From: Anaerobacillus alkaliphilus
GTDB taxonomy: Bacteria > Bacillota > Bacilli > Bacillales > Anaerobacillaceae
Length of the DNA: 64,000 bases
Assembly (NCBI RefSeq): GCF_004116265.1
Contig: NZ_QOUX01000046.1
Location: forward strand, 248,001-312,000
Reading direction: 5' to 3'
The position numbers and the translations under genes are program-made. The stretch's first letter is position 1; every line of letters begins with the position of its first letter. The notes below the pieces were generated by a model. The model worked only from the letters and a program-made list of their open reading frames with translations, was not told where the DNA came from and ran no database searches. Positions 1 through 8,725 of this stretch are shown here, piece by piece.

Positions 1-1391
1 ATACATACACTTTTTCCGCTACCTGTTGCACCAGCTACCAACAGATGGGGCATTCTATTTAATTCAGCCAAAATAGGATCTCCAGAAATATCTCGACCTA
101 GACCTATTAATAGCTTTGAAGCATCAGGATACGCATTCGTAGCCTCTAAAACTTCTTTTAACGTAACAATCGCTACTTCTTGATTAGGTACTTCTATCCC
201 AATTGCCGACTTACCAGGAATAGGTGCCTCGATACGTATGTCTTTTGCTGCTAAAGCTAAAGCAAGGTCATCTGCTAGATTAACAATCTTACTTACTTTC
301 ACACCGATGTTCGGATATACCTCGTACTTGGTTACCGCAGGACCTAAATGAACCTTCGATACTTTCGCTTTCACTCCGAAACTCTCAAGCGTTTGTTCTA
401 ACTTTCTGGCATTTGCAGAAATATGTTGTCTTTCTTGAGATTGATTATTTTTCTTTGGATTATTCAATAAATCTAGAGTGGGAACTGCATAATGAATATT
501 CTCTTGAACTGCAACTACACCTGTTGTTTCAATGTTTATATCAATCGTTTCCTCTACCTCTTGCCCCTCTTTTGGAACATTACTCTCGGCTTTTTTGTTT
601 TCTTTAGAATTGTCGTATGCTTTACTAGCAAAATCATAAATGATTGGCTCAGGTTGTTGTGCTGTTTCTACTGAGGTTGTTTCTGATTGTGAGCTAACGA
701 CCACAATAGGTTCTTTGTGAGCGATTTGCTTTTTCTTTTCTTCCCATTTGTTTGTAAACTGTTGCTGCACACTAATGAAATATTGTTTTAACGAATGAAA
801 CACACGCCCAAAGATCGTCCCAATTTGAGTAACAAAGCTTAACAGGAGATCTGTAAACGATTTACCGGTAATTAAGATAATCGCGGTAATTATCATAAAT
901 AAAGAAAAAACAACTGTTCCACTTGATGCAAATAAAAAATGAGTAATCGCAAAGCCGATGGCACCAACCATACCTCCACCTAAATCATTAATGGCGATAT
1001 CACCTTGGAGTTGAAGCCAGTAAAGTTCCCAAGTATTGCGAATGACTGAACCATCTATGAAATCACCTTGTTTAGAGAAAAGATCAAATAGTCGAATATG
1101 ACTTAATAAGACAATTGCAAAGACTAATAAATACACACCAAGTAATCTTCTCGTAAAAAAGCTTGGAACTTTTCGTTTAATCATTAAATAAAGTGACGTA
1201 ACAAATAATCCAATGGTAAGGGCTACATGCCACTCCCCTAGGAAAAATCGGAATAAATGAGTTAAACCTTGTCCAACACTACCAAGTCTAGCAAAAGCAA
1301 CCGAGGCTAATACAATAAGGAATAATCCTACGAGTTCAAAACTGAGCTGTCTTTTCCACTCTACTTTTTTTTGTTTTTTTCTTGTGGCCAT
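1..1391 (-). CDS. spoIIIE: SpoIIIE/FtsK DNA translocase, N-terminal part (cut by window edge)
   Basis: Membrane-anchored hexameric ATPase that pumps the chromosome into the forespore at the sporulation septum. 463 residues are visible from the ATG at 1391, preceded by the ribosome site AGAGGTGA. The N-terminal third holds about four hydrophobic membrane segments, followed by a charged linker. The motor domain then begins and reaches the Walker A motif [10 protein letters not shown] in the last visible residues. The rest of the motor and the DNA-reading gamma domain lie outside the window. Synteny with tepA and ylzJ upstream supports SpoIIIE rather than another FtsK paralogue. Confidence 0.95.
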   Translation of the reverse strand, partial: MATRKKQKKVEWKRQLSFELVGLFLIVLASVAFARLGSVGQGLTHLFRFFLGEWHVALTIGLFVTSLYLMIKRKVPSFFTRRLLGVYLLVFAIVLLSHIRLFDLFSKQGDFIDGSVIRNTWELYWLQLQGDIAINDLGGGMVGAIGFAITHFLFASSGTVVFSLFMIITAIILITGKSFTDLLLSFVTQIGTIFGRVFHSLKQYFISVQQQFTNKWEEKKKQIAHKEPIVVVSSQSETTSVETAQQPEPIIYDFASKAYDNSKENKKAESNVPKEGQEVEETIDINIETTGVVAVQENIHYAVPTLDLLNNPKKNNQSQERQHISANARKLEQTLESFGVKAKVSKVHLGPAVTKYEVYPNIGVKVSKIVNLADDLALALAAKDIRIEAPIPGKSAIGIEVPNQEVAIVTLKEVLEATNAYPDASKLLIGLGRDISGDPILAELNRMPHLLVAGATGSGKSVC

Positions 1392-1458
1392 TGTTTCACC
1401 TCTATACTAAAATCTATGAAAACATCAACAAGTATTTCTTATAAAGTAAGTAAGAAGA

Positions 1459-1483
1459 AGCAGCCGAAGAAAAAACGGCTGCT
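1459..1483 (-). terminator. Hairpin between ylzJ and spoIIIE
   Basis: AGCAGCCG (1459-1466) pairs with CGGCTGCT (1476-1483) around a 9-nt loop. On the minus strand the stem is followed by TTCTTCTTACTT, only moderately T-rich. It could end the tepA-ylzJ transcript or form a leader structure in the spoIIIE mRNA, because a promoter-like site lies upstream of it. Confidence 0.5.
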
Positions 1484-1520
1484 CTTAGTGATTGTTGCTA
1501 CTTTTTTCTTAAGTATGCTT

Positions 1521-1529
1521 ATTATACCA
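1521..1529 (-). promoter_or_regulatory. Extended -10 promoter-like site for spoIIIE
   Basis: The minus strand reads TGGTATAAT, a perfect extended -10 (TGnTATAAT), about 130 bp before the spoIIIE start. No good -35 hexamer is visible at the usual distance, as is common for extended -10 promoters. Assignment is by motif and position only. Confidence 0.45.
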
Positions 1530-1566
1530 TAACGACAACTCGAAAAACTAGATAAATGATTTAGCT

Positions 1567-1690
1567 AGGCTGCTTTCGCAAAATTAATAAGGTTTGATGG
1601 GCATTTTTTTCTAAGTTAACACTAAGTAATCCATAATATACTTATTCGAAACGGAAAACTTTGAACCAAAAAGTTTACGAAAAGAGCCTT
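1567..1690. repeat. Inverted-repeat element, copy downstream of ylzJ
   Basis: The segment is bounded by AGGCTGCTTTCGCAAA (1567-1582) and the oppositely oriented GTTTACGAAAAGAGCCTT (1673-1690). These ends are related (13 of 16 positions) and resemble the ends of the element at 2745-2940. The interior is AT-rich without a reading frame. It looks like a small non-coding element of the MITE type, but no target duplication was identified. Confidence 0.45.
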
Positions 1691-1693
1691 GAG

Positions 1694-1903
1694 CTAAAAT
1701 AAAGAAATCATTTTTCCAGGTGTATAGTTCTCATTTAAAAATGCATTTGGATCAGTACTTAACAGGCGAACGACTCTGAATTCCCTCATTGACACTTGCT
1801 CTAAGACTAATTGTCCTTCTTGGATCTCAACGGTTATTTGATTTTGGGCTGATTGCTCTTCAGGATAAATTAATTCTTGAGGAACCGGTGTATACAAAAT
1901 CAT
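1694..1903 (-). CDS. ylzJ: YlzJ-like protein
   Basis: A 69-residue acidic protein beginning [12 protein letters not shown], matching the small YlzJ family found next to tepA and spoIIIE in Bacillaceae. There is no signal peptide, membrane segment or known catalytic motif. Its start overlaps the tepA stop by 4 bp (ATGA), so the two genes are probably translationally coupled. Function is unknown. Confidence 0.8.
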   Translation of the reverse strand: MILYTPVPQELIYPEEQSAQNQITVEIQEGQLVLEQVSMREFRVVRLLSTDPNAFLNENYTPGKMISLF

Positions 1904-2634
1904 TGCACTAACTCCCCGCTATTTTGAATTCCACGTCTTTGTTCAATTAGCTCGTTTAATTTTTTGATTGCTTTCCCAATTCCACCTACTTCATTAATAA
2001 GTCCATATTTTACAGCATCGGGTCCCACAACATTTGTACCTATGTCTCTAGTGAGATTTCCTTTTGAGAACATTAATTCCTTAAACTTATCTTCCGTGAT
2101 TGTAGAGTGACGAGTAACAAATTTAATGACACGTTCCTGCATTTTATCTAGATATTCAAATGTTTGTGGCACCCCGATAACTAAGCCTGTTAAACGTACT
2201 GGATGGATCGTCATTGTAGCGGTCTCAGCTATGTAGCTATAATCAGATGCAACAGCGATTGGTACCCCAATAGAATGTCCTCCACCTAAAACTAATGTAA
2301 CTGTTGGTTTTGACATAGAAGCAATCATCTCAGCAATGGCCAGACCTGCTTCTACATCTCCACCAACTGTATTTAAGATAACAAGCATTCCTTCAAGCTT
2401 TTGATTTTGTTCCGCCGCGACAAGCTGCGGAATGACATGCTCATACTTCGTCGTTTTATTTTGCGGTGGCAGTTGCATATGCCCTTCAATTTGACCAATA
2501 ATTGTGAAAACATGTATGTTTGATTGTTCCATTTGCGGAACATTCGTTTGACCCAATTGTTGTATTTTTTCAACAATACTCGATTGTTTTTCCTTTTGAT
2601 CATCAGGTTGTGTTTCAGCTTTTTGGTAATCCAT
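1900..2634 (-). CDS. tepA: TepA, ClpP-class serine protease
   Basis: A 244-residue ClpP-fold protease (YmfB/TepA family, linked in B. subtilis to protein translocation and signal-peptide processing). After a polar N-terminus of about 40 residues comes the ClpP core. Ser121 in GGGHSIG is the likely nucleophile and His144 in TIHPVR the likely general base. The [10 protein letters not shown] strand-turn is at about 88-96. There is no signal peptide, so it probably acts in the cytosol or at the membrane face. AGGAGG precedes the ATG. It forms a two-gene unit with ylzJ, and related inverted repeats lie on both sides. Confidence 0.9.
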   Translation of the reverse strand: MDYQKAETQPDDQKEKQSSIVEKIQQLGQTNVPQMEQSNIHVFTIIGQIEGHMQLPPQNKTTKYEHVIPQLVAAEQNQKLEGMLVILNTVGGDVEAGLAIAEMIASMSKPTVTLVLGGGHSIGVPIAVASDYSYIAETATMTIHPVRLTGLVIGVPQTFEYLDKMQERVIKFVTRHSTITEDKFKELMFSKGNLTRDIGTNVVGPDAVKYGLINEVGGIGKAIKKLNELIEQRRGIQNSGELVQ

Positions 2635-2744
2635 ATTAATCCTCCTCTAAATATAAGCTAATAGTAGTATGAGGAGAGTGAAGAGGATTTATGAATGATT
2701 GTTAACTTTTATAAAATTAGAATTTTGGGAAACAGCCTTTTTAA

Positions 2745-2940
2745 AAGGCTCTTTTCGTAAACATTGTGGCTTTTTTATCCTAAAATAATCGGAAAAATAA
2801 CCTAAATGAAGATATCACCCAATAAATTACGTAAGAAAAGAGCAGTACCTACTAAATTAGTGGTAAATTCTTAGTGATTTGTGTAAAAATCCGGTTTTTG
2901 GGATTTTTACGAAAGAAATAAACTTTGCGAAAACAGCCTT
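2745..2940. repeat. Inverted-repeat element, copy upstream of tepA
   Basis: The ends are AAGGCTCTTTTCGTAAAC (2745-2762) and, inverted, CTTTGCGAAAACAGCCTT (2923-2940). The left end is the exact reverse complement of 1673-1690. The right end matches the inverse of 1567-1582 at 15 of 16 positions. The interior holds a separate hairpin, GTAAAAATCC (2883-2892) with GGATTTTTAC (2901-2910). A further short palindrome, AGCCTTTTTAAAAGGCT, overlaps the left end (2734-2750). No coding frame. Together with 2635-2744 this fills most of the gene-free stretch between rnjB and tepA. Confidence 0.5.
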
Positions 2941-2944
2941 TTTA

Positions 2945-2985
2945 AAAGAAAATAGTTGTTGATCCCATAGAGATCAACAACTATT
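2945..2985 (-). terminator. Terminator of rnjB
   Basis: AATAGTTGTTGATC (2951-2964) and GATCAACAACTATT (2972-2985) form a perfect 14-bp stem with a 7-nt loop. On the minus strand the stem is followed by TTTTCTTTT. It begins 20 bp after the rnjB stop. Confidence 0.85.
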
Positions 2986-3005
2986 TATGATAATCGTACG
3001 TATCG

Positions 3006-4679
3006 TTAAACCTCCATAATGATCGGTAAAATCATCGGTCTACGACGAGTTTTTTCAAAAAGATGACGACTTAAAACGTCTCTGATGTTACTTTTTAAAG
3101 AAGACCATTCATTAACATTTTCTACCATACACTTCGTAAGTGTTTCTGTAACTAAAGCACTTGCCTCTTCTAACAGCTTTTCACTTTCTCTTACGTACAC
3201 AAAACCTCTAGATATAATATCTGGACCTGAGATAATCACGTTATTTGCCTTGTTTAATGTCACCACAACGACTAGAATACCATCTTTTGAGAGAAGCCTA
3301 CGATCACGAAGGACGATATTGCCCACGTCACCAACACCAATGCCATCAATTAGGACATTTCCTGATGGGACTTTTCCGTTTAGCTTTCCATCTCCATCTA
3401 TGAATTCAATAACCTCACCTTTATCAATTAAGAAGATCCGATCTTGTTTAACTCCACAAGTTCTCGCTATTTTGCTATGAACATGTTGCATGCGAAATTC
3501 GCCATGGATCGGTACAAAATATTTAGGTTTCATTAAATTCAGCATTAACTTTAATTCTTCTTGGTAACCATGACCCGAAGTATGTACTTGTTTTTGACCA
3601 AAGATTACATCAGCACCAGTACGGAACAATAAGTCAACAATTTTCGTTACAGATTTCTCATTTCCTGGAATAGGTGTCGCAGAGATAATAATCGTGTCGG
3701 ATGATTTTATCGTTATCTGTCTATGAGCACCTTTAGCCATTCTTGAAAGAGCTGACATCGGCTCTCCCTGACTCCCAGTTGTTAAAATAGTAATTTCATC
3801 ATCAGAGTACTTATCAACATCTGCTATATCAATAAGAGTTCCATCGTTAACATGTAGATAGCCTAACTCCATTGCAATAGAAACAATTCTTAGCATACTA
3901 CGTCCGGATACCGTGACTTTACGCTTTGTTTTTTGTGCAGCATTAATAACTTGTTGAACACGGTGGACATTTGAGGCAAATGTTGCAACAATTATTCTAC
4001 CTTTTGCACCGTAAAACGCTTCTTTGATTCCTTGTCCAACGACACTCTCTGACATAGATACTCCAGGCCGTTCAGCGTTTGTACTATCAGAAAGTAAGCA
4101 TAGAACACCTTTTTCTCCAATAGTTGCCATTTTGCCAATATCAGAATAAACACCATCAACTGGATTTTGATCAAACTTAAAGTCACCAGTGTGAACAATC
4201 GCGCCATGAGCTGTTTCAATACATACACCAACAGAGTCCGGAATGCTGTGATTAGTCCTAAAGAAATTCACTGTTGTCGTACCTATTTTCAATTGCGATT
4301 TACCATCAATTAGCCTTAAATCCACACTCTTGTCTAGACCTTTCTCTACTAACTTGCCCTTGACAATACCAAGCGTCAATTTTGTACCGTATACAGGGAC
4401 ATTGAGCTTTTTCATGATATATGGAAGAGCGCCAATATGATCTTCATGACCGTGAGTTAAAATAATTCCTCTTACACGTTCCAGATTTGCTTCTAAATAC
4501 GAAATATCGGGTATGACAATATCAATACCAAGCATTTCATCATCTGGGAACATTAAGCCTGCATCAATGACAATGATGTCTTCGTCAACCTCTACTACAT
4601 ACATGTTTTTACCTATTTCACCGACACCGCCCAAGGCAAAAACACGTACTTTATCTGTCTCTTGCTTTATCAACGTCAT
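3006..4679 (-). CDS. rnjB: Ribonuclease J2
   Basis: A 557-residue beta-CASP metallo-beta-lactamase ribonuclease of the RNase J family, a 5' exonuclease/endonuclease of mRNA and rRNA in Bacillota. The metal-binding HGHEDH motif is at 76-81, VHTGDFKFD further on, then the beta-CASP insert and the C-terminal domain. The position between dapA and tepA matches B. subtilis rnjB rather than rnjA, and length fits (about 555). It has its own promoter at 4740-4769 and its own terminator, so it is probably monocistronic. Confidence 0.92.
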   Translation of the reverse strand: MTLIKQETDKVRVFALGGVGEIGKNMYVVEVDEDIIVIDAGLMFPDDEMLGIDIVIPDISYLEANLERVRGIILTHGHEDHIGALPYIMKKLNVPVYGTKLTLGIVKGKLVEKGLDKSVDLRLIDGKSQLKIGTTTVNFFRTNHSIPDSVGVCIETAHGAIVHTGDFKFDQNPVDGVYSDIGKMATIGEKGVLCLLSDSTNAERPGVSMSESVVGQGIKEAFYGAKGRIIVATFASNVHRVQQVINAAQKTKRKVTVSGRSMLRIVSIAMELGYLHVNDGTLIDIADVDKYSDDEITILTTGSQGEPMSALSRMAKGAHRQITIKSSDTIIISATPIPGNEKSVTKIVDLLFRTGADVIFGQKQVHTSGHGYQEELKLMLNLMKPKYFVPIHGEFRMQHVHSKIARTCGVKQDRIFLIDKGEVIEFIDGDGKLNGKVPSGNVLIDGIGVGDVGNIVLRDRRLLSKDGILVVVVTLNKANNVIISGPDIISRGFVYVRESEKLLEEASALVTETLTKCMVENVNEWSSLKSNIRDVLSRHLFEKTRRRPMILPIIMEV

Positions 4680-4739
4680 TTGTTCCTCCCATATTAAATT
4701 TTTTCATTTACTATAGCCCCGAACTAATCACTTGTTTGT

Positions 4740-4769
4740 AGTATAACTTATTCTTTTGTTCTAGGACAA
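4740..4769 (-). promoter_or_regulatory. Sigma-A type promoter of rnjB
   Basis: On the minus strand TTGTCC (-35, 4764-4769) is followed after 18 bp by TATACT (-10, 4740-4745), about 60 bp before the rnjB start. Motif evidence only. Confidence 0.55.
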
Positions 4770-4835
4770 GAACATTTATGTAGAAATGGTAAATTAATTT
4801 AATTCTTTACCCGTCTCAAAGGAAATAGAGAGCAG

Positions 4836-4867
4836 ATAAAAAGCCTTAATCATCACGATCAAGGCTT
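4836..4867 (-). terminator. Terminator of dapA
   Basis: AAGCCTT (4841-4847) pairs with AAGGCTT (4861-4867), extended inward by ATC/GAT. On the minus strand the stem runs into TTTTTAT. It ends the asd-dapG-dapA unit. Confidence 0.8.
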
Positions 4868-4881
4868 GAAGTAATGTTACT

Positions 4882-5742
4882 CTAGATAATTTTCTTTAAC
4901 AATTCAAGTTCTTCTTCGGTTAATTCTACAAGAGGTAACCTAACATCTCCTACATCCAAACCTTTCATTCGGAGAGCTGCTTTTACTGGTGACGGATTAG
5001 GAGCCATGAATAACGCTTTAACGATCGGTAGAAGCTTTTGATGTAACTTAGCAGCCTCTTGAATTTTTCCAGCATAAAATGCTTGGAGCATTTGTTTTAG
5101 ATCGTTTCCAACCACATGGGAAGCAACTGATACAACCCCATTCCCACCTACTGCTAGAACAGGTAGAGTTAAACTATCATCACCACTGTAAACAAAGAAA
5201 TCATCAGGAGTTCCTGAAATAATTGACGTTATTTGATCAAGATTACCACTAGCTTCCTTCATAGCAACAATATTCTCAATTCTTGCCAAATCTATAACAA
5301 GCTCTACAGACATATTAACGGTTGAACGACCTGGAATATTATAAAGCATAATGGGTAATTGAGTACTAGTGGCAATTGCCCTAAAATGTTCATACATACC
5401 ACTTTGAGAAGGTTTGTTGTAATATGGTGCAACAAGCATAATACCATCAACCCCAATAGCTTCTGCTTGCTTTGTTAGTTCAATTGAACTCGCAGTACTA
5501 TTACTTCCAGTTCCTGCAATAACAGGAATTCTCCCAGCTACTACATTAACCGTATGCTCAAATAAGGCAATCTTTTCACTTGTAGATAATGTTGGGGATT
5601 CTCCCGTTGTACCTGCCACAACTAACGCATCTGAACCATTTGTTATCAAATGTTCAATTAAATCTGTTGTTTTTCCATAATCAATTTGGCCATTACGATC
5701 AAAAGGTGTTACCATCGCCGTAAGCACTTGCCCAAAATTCAC
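4882..5742 (-). CDS. dapA: 4-hydroxy-tetrahydrodipicolinate synthase
   Basis: Condenses pyruvate with aspartate semialdehyde, the first committed step to dipicolinate, diaminopimelate and lysine. A (beta/alpha)8 barrel of 286 residues: TTGES at 45-49, catalytic Tyr134 in LYNIPGR and Schiff-base Lys162 in AMKEASG. I chose the GTG at 5742 (protein begins MNFGQVL, like B. subtilis DapA) because AAAGGG lies about 6 nt before it. An in-frame GTG at 5751 is abutted by that site and would add only three residues. Last gene of asd-dapG-dapA. Confidence 0.95.
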   Translation of the reverse strand: MNFGQVLTAMVTPFDRNGQIDYGKTTDLIEHLITNGSDALVVAGTTGESPTLSTSEKIALFEHTVNVVAGRIPVIAGTGSNSTASSIELTKQAEAIGVDGIMLVAPYYNKPSQSGMYEHFRAIATSTQLPIMLYNIPGRSTVNMSVELVIDLARIENIVAMKEASGNLDQITSIISGTPDDFFVYSGDDSLTLPVLAVGGNGVVSVASHVVGNDLKQMLQAFYAGKIQEAAKLHQKLLPIVKALFMAPNPSPVKAALRMKGLDVGDVRLPLVELTEEELELLKKII

Positions 5743-5840
5743 GTTTTTCACCCTTTCATTACCATTACTAACTCATAATGCCATTATATTCAAAAACTCC
5801 ACATCTGCCATTAATCGAAGAGAAAAGTTGTATTTTAGTT

Positions 5841-7064
5841 TTAGTTAATTTGGTCAAGTTTAAAGATTTTGTGTAACGTATTTACAGCTTTTATTTTGTC
5901 TTCTTCTTTAACTAAAACCCAAATGGTCGTATGAGAATCTGCAGATTGGAGAATTGAGATGTTTTCATCAGCTAAAGCACCAACAATCTTTGCAGTTACT
6001 CCTGGAACGCCTGTCATTCCTGCCCCAATTGCTGATACCTTGGCACAATTTTTCGTCACAATTGGTTCGTATCCCATTTGCTCTAGTAGCTCTATCGCTT
6101 TGTTTGTATTTTCGTCAGAAATAGTGTAAACCACTCCCATTAGGTTGATATTAATAAAATCAACACTAATTCCTTCGTTTGCCATAGCTTTAAACACTTG
6201 TGCTTGAAGATTGTAATCTCCATCTTTGGCTAGAACTTTAATTTGCGTGACATTTGAAACATAGGCAATTCCGGTGATTAATCGTTCTTCAACATCCATC
6301 CCTGCTTTGTTTCTATTTCCAGCTGATACTAGTGTACCCTCTAAGTTGGAGAATGTTGAACGTATTTTTATTGGCACTTTCGCATTCATGGCGATTTCAA
6401 CTGCTCTTGGATGGATGACCTTTGCACCTTGATAAGCCATGTTACAAATTTCATTATAAGTAACCGTTGCAATTGGTTTGGCATCATCTACAATACGTGG
6501 GTCGGCTGTCATAAGGCCTTCGACATCTGTGAAGATATCTACCCACTCGGCTTGAATAGCTGCACCAATAGCGGTAGCAGAGGTATCACTTCCTCCCCTC
6601 CCTAATGTTGTTAGTTCCCCATTTTCTGACACACCTTGAAACCCCGTCACAACAACAACATCTAATTCAGTTAGTTTTTGTAGTAAGTTCTCACAGTCCA
6701 TTTCAATGATCTTTGCATTAGAGAAATCTTCGTTTGTTCTAAAGCCGGCCTGAGCCCCTGTCATTGCAATGGTTTTTAGTTTAAAACTTGCTAGTAGATT
6801 ACAGAATACAATTGAAGATATTAACTCTCCACAAGACATTAATAAATCTAATTCTCGTTTACCAACATGTGTCTGAGCAGTTCCACCGACTAAATTTAAG
6901 AGAGTATCAGTAGAGTAAGGATCTCCCTGCCTTCCAATCGCCGATACTACCACAACAACTTTATATCCTTCTTTTACCGCAGCCAAAACATGCTGGGCTG
7001 CTTGGGTCCTAGCTTCTTCATTTTTTAATGAGGTTCCACCAAATTTTTGAACAATAACCTTCAT
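5841..7064 (-). CDS. dapG: Aspartokinase I (DapG)
   Basis: Phosphorylates aspartate, the first step of the aspartate pathway. 407 residues: an amino-acid kinase domain with KFGGTS at 7-12 and the TLGRGGSDTSA substrate loop, then two ACT regulatory domains in the last ~150 residues. The neighbourhood (asd upstream, dapA downstream) identifies the DapG isozyme, which in B. subtilis is the diaminopimelate-sensitive enzyme serving cell wall and spore. The N-terminus follows a clear AGGTGG. No lysine riboswitch was seen upstream. Confidence 0.93.
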   Translation of the reverse strand: MKVIVQKFGGTSLKNEEARTQAAQHVLAAVKEGYKVVVVVSAIGRQGDPYSTDTLLNLVGGTAQTHVGKRELDLLMSCGELISSIVFCNLLASFKLKTIAMTGAQAGFRTNEDFSNAKIIEMDCENLLQKLTELDVVVVTGFQGVSENGELTTLGRGGSDTSATAIGAAIQAEWVDIFTDVEGLMTADPRIVDDAKPIATVTYNEICNMAYQGAKVIHPRAVEIAMNAKVPIKIRSTFSNLEGTLVSAGNRNKAGMDVEERLITGIAYVSNVTQIKVLAKDGDYNLQAQVFKAMANEGISVDFININLMGVVYTISDENTNKAIELLEQMGYEPIVTKNCAKVSAIGAGMTGVPGVTAKIVGALADENISILQSADSHTTIWVLVKEEDKIKAVNTLHKIFKLDQIN

Positions 7065-7117
7065 ATTCCACCTCTTTATCGTATTTCAACTGCATATTTC
7101 TTTTCACAACTTAAAAT

Positions 7118-7208
7118 AGGCTGATTTAAAAGGGCACCCCAAGATAAACAGTTGTTTATCAATTTACCAATCGTAGTTGGGGTCACTGCACGCTTTTAAA
7201 ATCAGCCT
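7118..7208. repeat. Triple-nested hairpin element between asd and dapG
   Basis: Three concentric inverted repeats. The outer arms are AGGCTGATTTAAAAG (7118-7132) and CTTTTAAAATCAGCCT (7193-7208), with one bulged base. The middle arms are ACCCCAA (7136-7142) and TTGGGGT (7177-7183). The inner arms are GATAAACA (7143-7150) and TGTTTATC (7153-7160). An alternative CCAA/TTGG pairing exists at 7167-7180. No canonical U-tract follows on the minus strand. It could be a structured RNA, an RNA-processing site or a non-autonomous repeat; I do not recognise a named family. Confidence 0.6.
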
Positions 7209-7225
7209 TTAATTATATAGGGTTC

Positions 7226-8275
7226 TTATTTTAATAGGCCTAGTTTCACTAAGCTCTCTGAAATTTGAACTGAATTCCAAGCTGCTCCTTTTAAAAGGTT
7301 GTCAGATACAACCCACATATGGAAGCCTTTTTCGTTATCTAAATCTTGACGAATTCTACCAACAAAAACGTCATTTTTACTTACTGAGTTAATAGGCATC
7401 GGATAAAGTTGGTTGTTAATATCATCCTCTAGTACAACACCAGGAGCTTCTGTAAACATCTCCTTTAGTTCAGTAACCGTTAAACCAGTATGTTCTGTTT
7501 CAAAGAATACGGATTCAGAGTGCCCTGTATCAACTGGAATCCTTACGCAAGTTGCAGCAACATGTAATTCTGGCATATGCATAATCTTCTTCGTTTCATT
7601 GATCATTTTCATTTCTTCAAAGGTAAATCCATTTTCTTGAAACTTATCAATTTGCGGAATAGCATTGAAAGCAATTTGATAGTGCTTTTCGTCACTTCCA
7701 CAAGGTAAAATTTCTGGTGTGAATTCTTCACCTGCTAAAATAGCAGCTGTTTGGTCTTTCATTTCTTTAATTGCCATCGCACCTGCTCCACTTACTGCCT
7801 GATACGTAGAAACTATAACCTTTTTTAATCCATATTTTTTGCGAATTGGCTCTAATGCTACGACCATCTGAATAGTTGAACAGTTTGGGTTCGCAATAAT
7901 TCCATTATGTTTGTGCAAATCATCTTCGTTTACTTCTGGAACTACTAATGGAATCTCTGGATTCATCCTAAATGCACTTGTATTATCAACAACAATTGCA
8001 CCTCTTTGAACAGCCTCTGGTGCTAATGCTTTTGAAACGGAACCACCTGCACTAAATAATGCTAACTGAACTCCTTCAAAGCTTTCAGGAGTAGCTTCTT
8101 GAATAACTACTTCCTCACCTTTAAAAGTAAGAGTCTTACCAGCTGAACGTTTTGATGATAGTAATGTAAGTTTAGAGATTGGAAAATTGCGCTCTGCTAG
8201 TGTTTTCAGAATTTGTTCTCCTACTGCACCTGTTGCTCCAACTACCGCTACATGAAATCCTTTTTCAATTGCCAT
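7226..8275 (-). CDS. asd: Aspartate-semialdehyde dehydrogenase
   Basis: NADPH-dependent reduction of aspartyl phosphate to aspartate semialdehyde, feeding DapA. 349 residues: Rossmann motif GATGAVG at 13-19, catalytic Cys132 in NPNCST, and the RIPVDTGHS active-site segment in the C-terminal half. AAGGAGGG lies upstream of the ATG. It follows dpaAB across a 450-bp gap holding a terminator and a promoter-like site. It can therefore be expressed both with the sporulation dpa genes and separately with dapG and dapA. Confidence 0.95.
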   Translation of the reverse strand: MAIEKGFHVAVVGATGAVGEQILKTLAERNFPISKLTLLSSKRSAGKTLTFKGEEVVIQEATPESFEGVQLALFSAGGSVSKALAPEAVQRGAIVVDNTSAFRMNPEIPLVVPEVNEDDLHKHNGIIANPNCSTIQMVVALEPIRKKYGLKKVIVSTYQAVSGAGAMAIKEMKDQTAAILAGEEFTPEILPCGSDEKHYQIAFNAIPQIDKFQENGFTFEEMKMINETKKIMHMPELHVAATCVRIPVDTGHSESVFFETEHTGLTVTELKEMFTEAPGVVLEDDINNQLYPMPINSVSKNDVFVGRIRQDLDNEKGFHMWVVSDNLLKGAAWNSVQISESLVKLGLLK

Positions 8276-8344
8276 GATAAGTTGATACCCTCCTTATATT
8301 TAGAGAAATTTAGACCGCCAATAAGGCTACTGCCTAAATCTTAA

Positions 8345-8372
8345 AATACTATCATCAGATTTTAATAGTATT
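8345..8372 (-). other. AT-rich hairpin in the asd leader
   Basis: AATACTAT and ATAGTATT (core pairing AAAATACTAT/ATAGTATTTT on the minus strand) form a stem around a 12-nt loop about 80 bp before asd. No T-tract clearly follows, so it is listed as leader structure rather than a terminator. Confidence 0.4.
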
Positions 8373-8444
8373 TTAATTGTTAACGTTCTAGTAGTTCTTC
8401 TTTTGAAGAAAAGAAAGATGATAATAACCCTCTGATGAAAAACT

Positions 8445-8491
8445 GGCTTTTCGCTAGACTTACCGAACTAGGCAGTCTACTAGCGAAAGCC
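8445..8491 (-). terminator. Strong hairpin terminator between dpaB and asd
   Basis: GGCTTTTCGCTAGACT (8445-8460) pairs with AGTCTACTAGCGAAAGCC (8474-8491), with small bulges. The minus strand continues AGTTTTTC. The plus strand also has TTTGTTTTT after the stem, so it could work both ways. It is the best candidate for ending the dpaAB transcript. Confidence 0.75.
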
Positions 8492-8614
8492 TTTGTTTTT
8501 CCCCCATGTCAAGCACCACTACAATAAAAAGTATTAAAATTATGTGGTAAAAATGACAGTTAAATAAACAATACATTCTTTAATTTATTTCAGTGATTAT
8601 TATCCTATCTTTCT

Positions 8615-8644
8615 ATTATACTTACGTTAACAATCAATCATCAA
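8615..8644 (-). promoter_or_regulatory. Promoter-like site upstream of asd
   Basis: On the minus strand TTGATG (8639-8644) is followed after 18 bp by a perfect TATAAT (8615-8620). It lies 80-110 bp after dpaB and about 340 bp before asd, with the 8445-8491 terminator in between. The rest of the 8276-8725 gap is AT-rich and holds no reading frame. Confidence 0.5.
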
Positions 8645-8725
8645 TTTGTTTATGCTGTCCATACATATGGATAATATCTTAACATAAACTAAGGGAATTG
8701 AAAATGGATTGTTCAATTGTACCTT

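Noticed and set aside
411-674. Plus-strand frames within the start of the window
   Set aside because: They are antisense to the spoIIIE linker, which has low-complexity codons and produces long antisense frames.
3085-3480. Plus-strand open frame of 131 codons
   Set aside because: It is antisense inside rnjB, the product is Ser/Thr-rich antisense composition, there is no ribosome site, and the RNase J frame is well conserved.
8276-8725. Lysine riboswitch (L-box) before asd
   Set aside because: The conserved L-box bases (AGAGGTGC, GCCGAAG and related) are not present and the region is too AT-rich.
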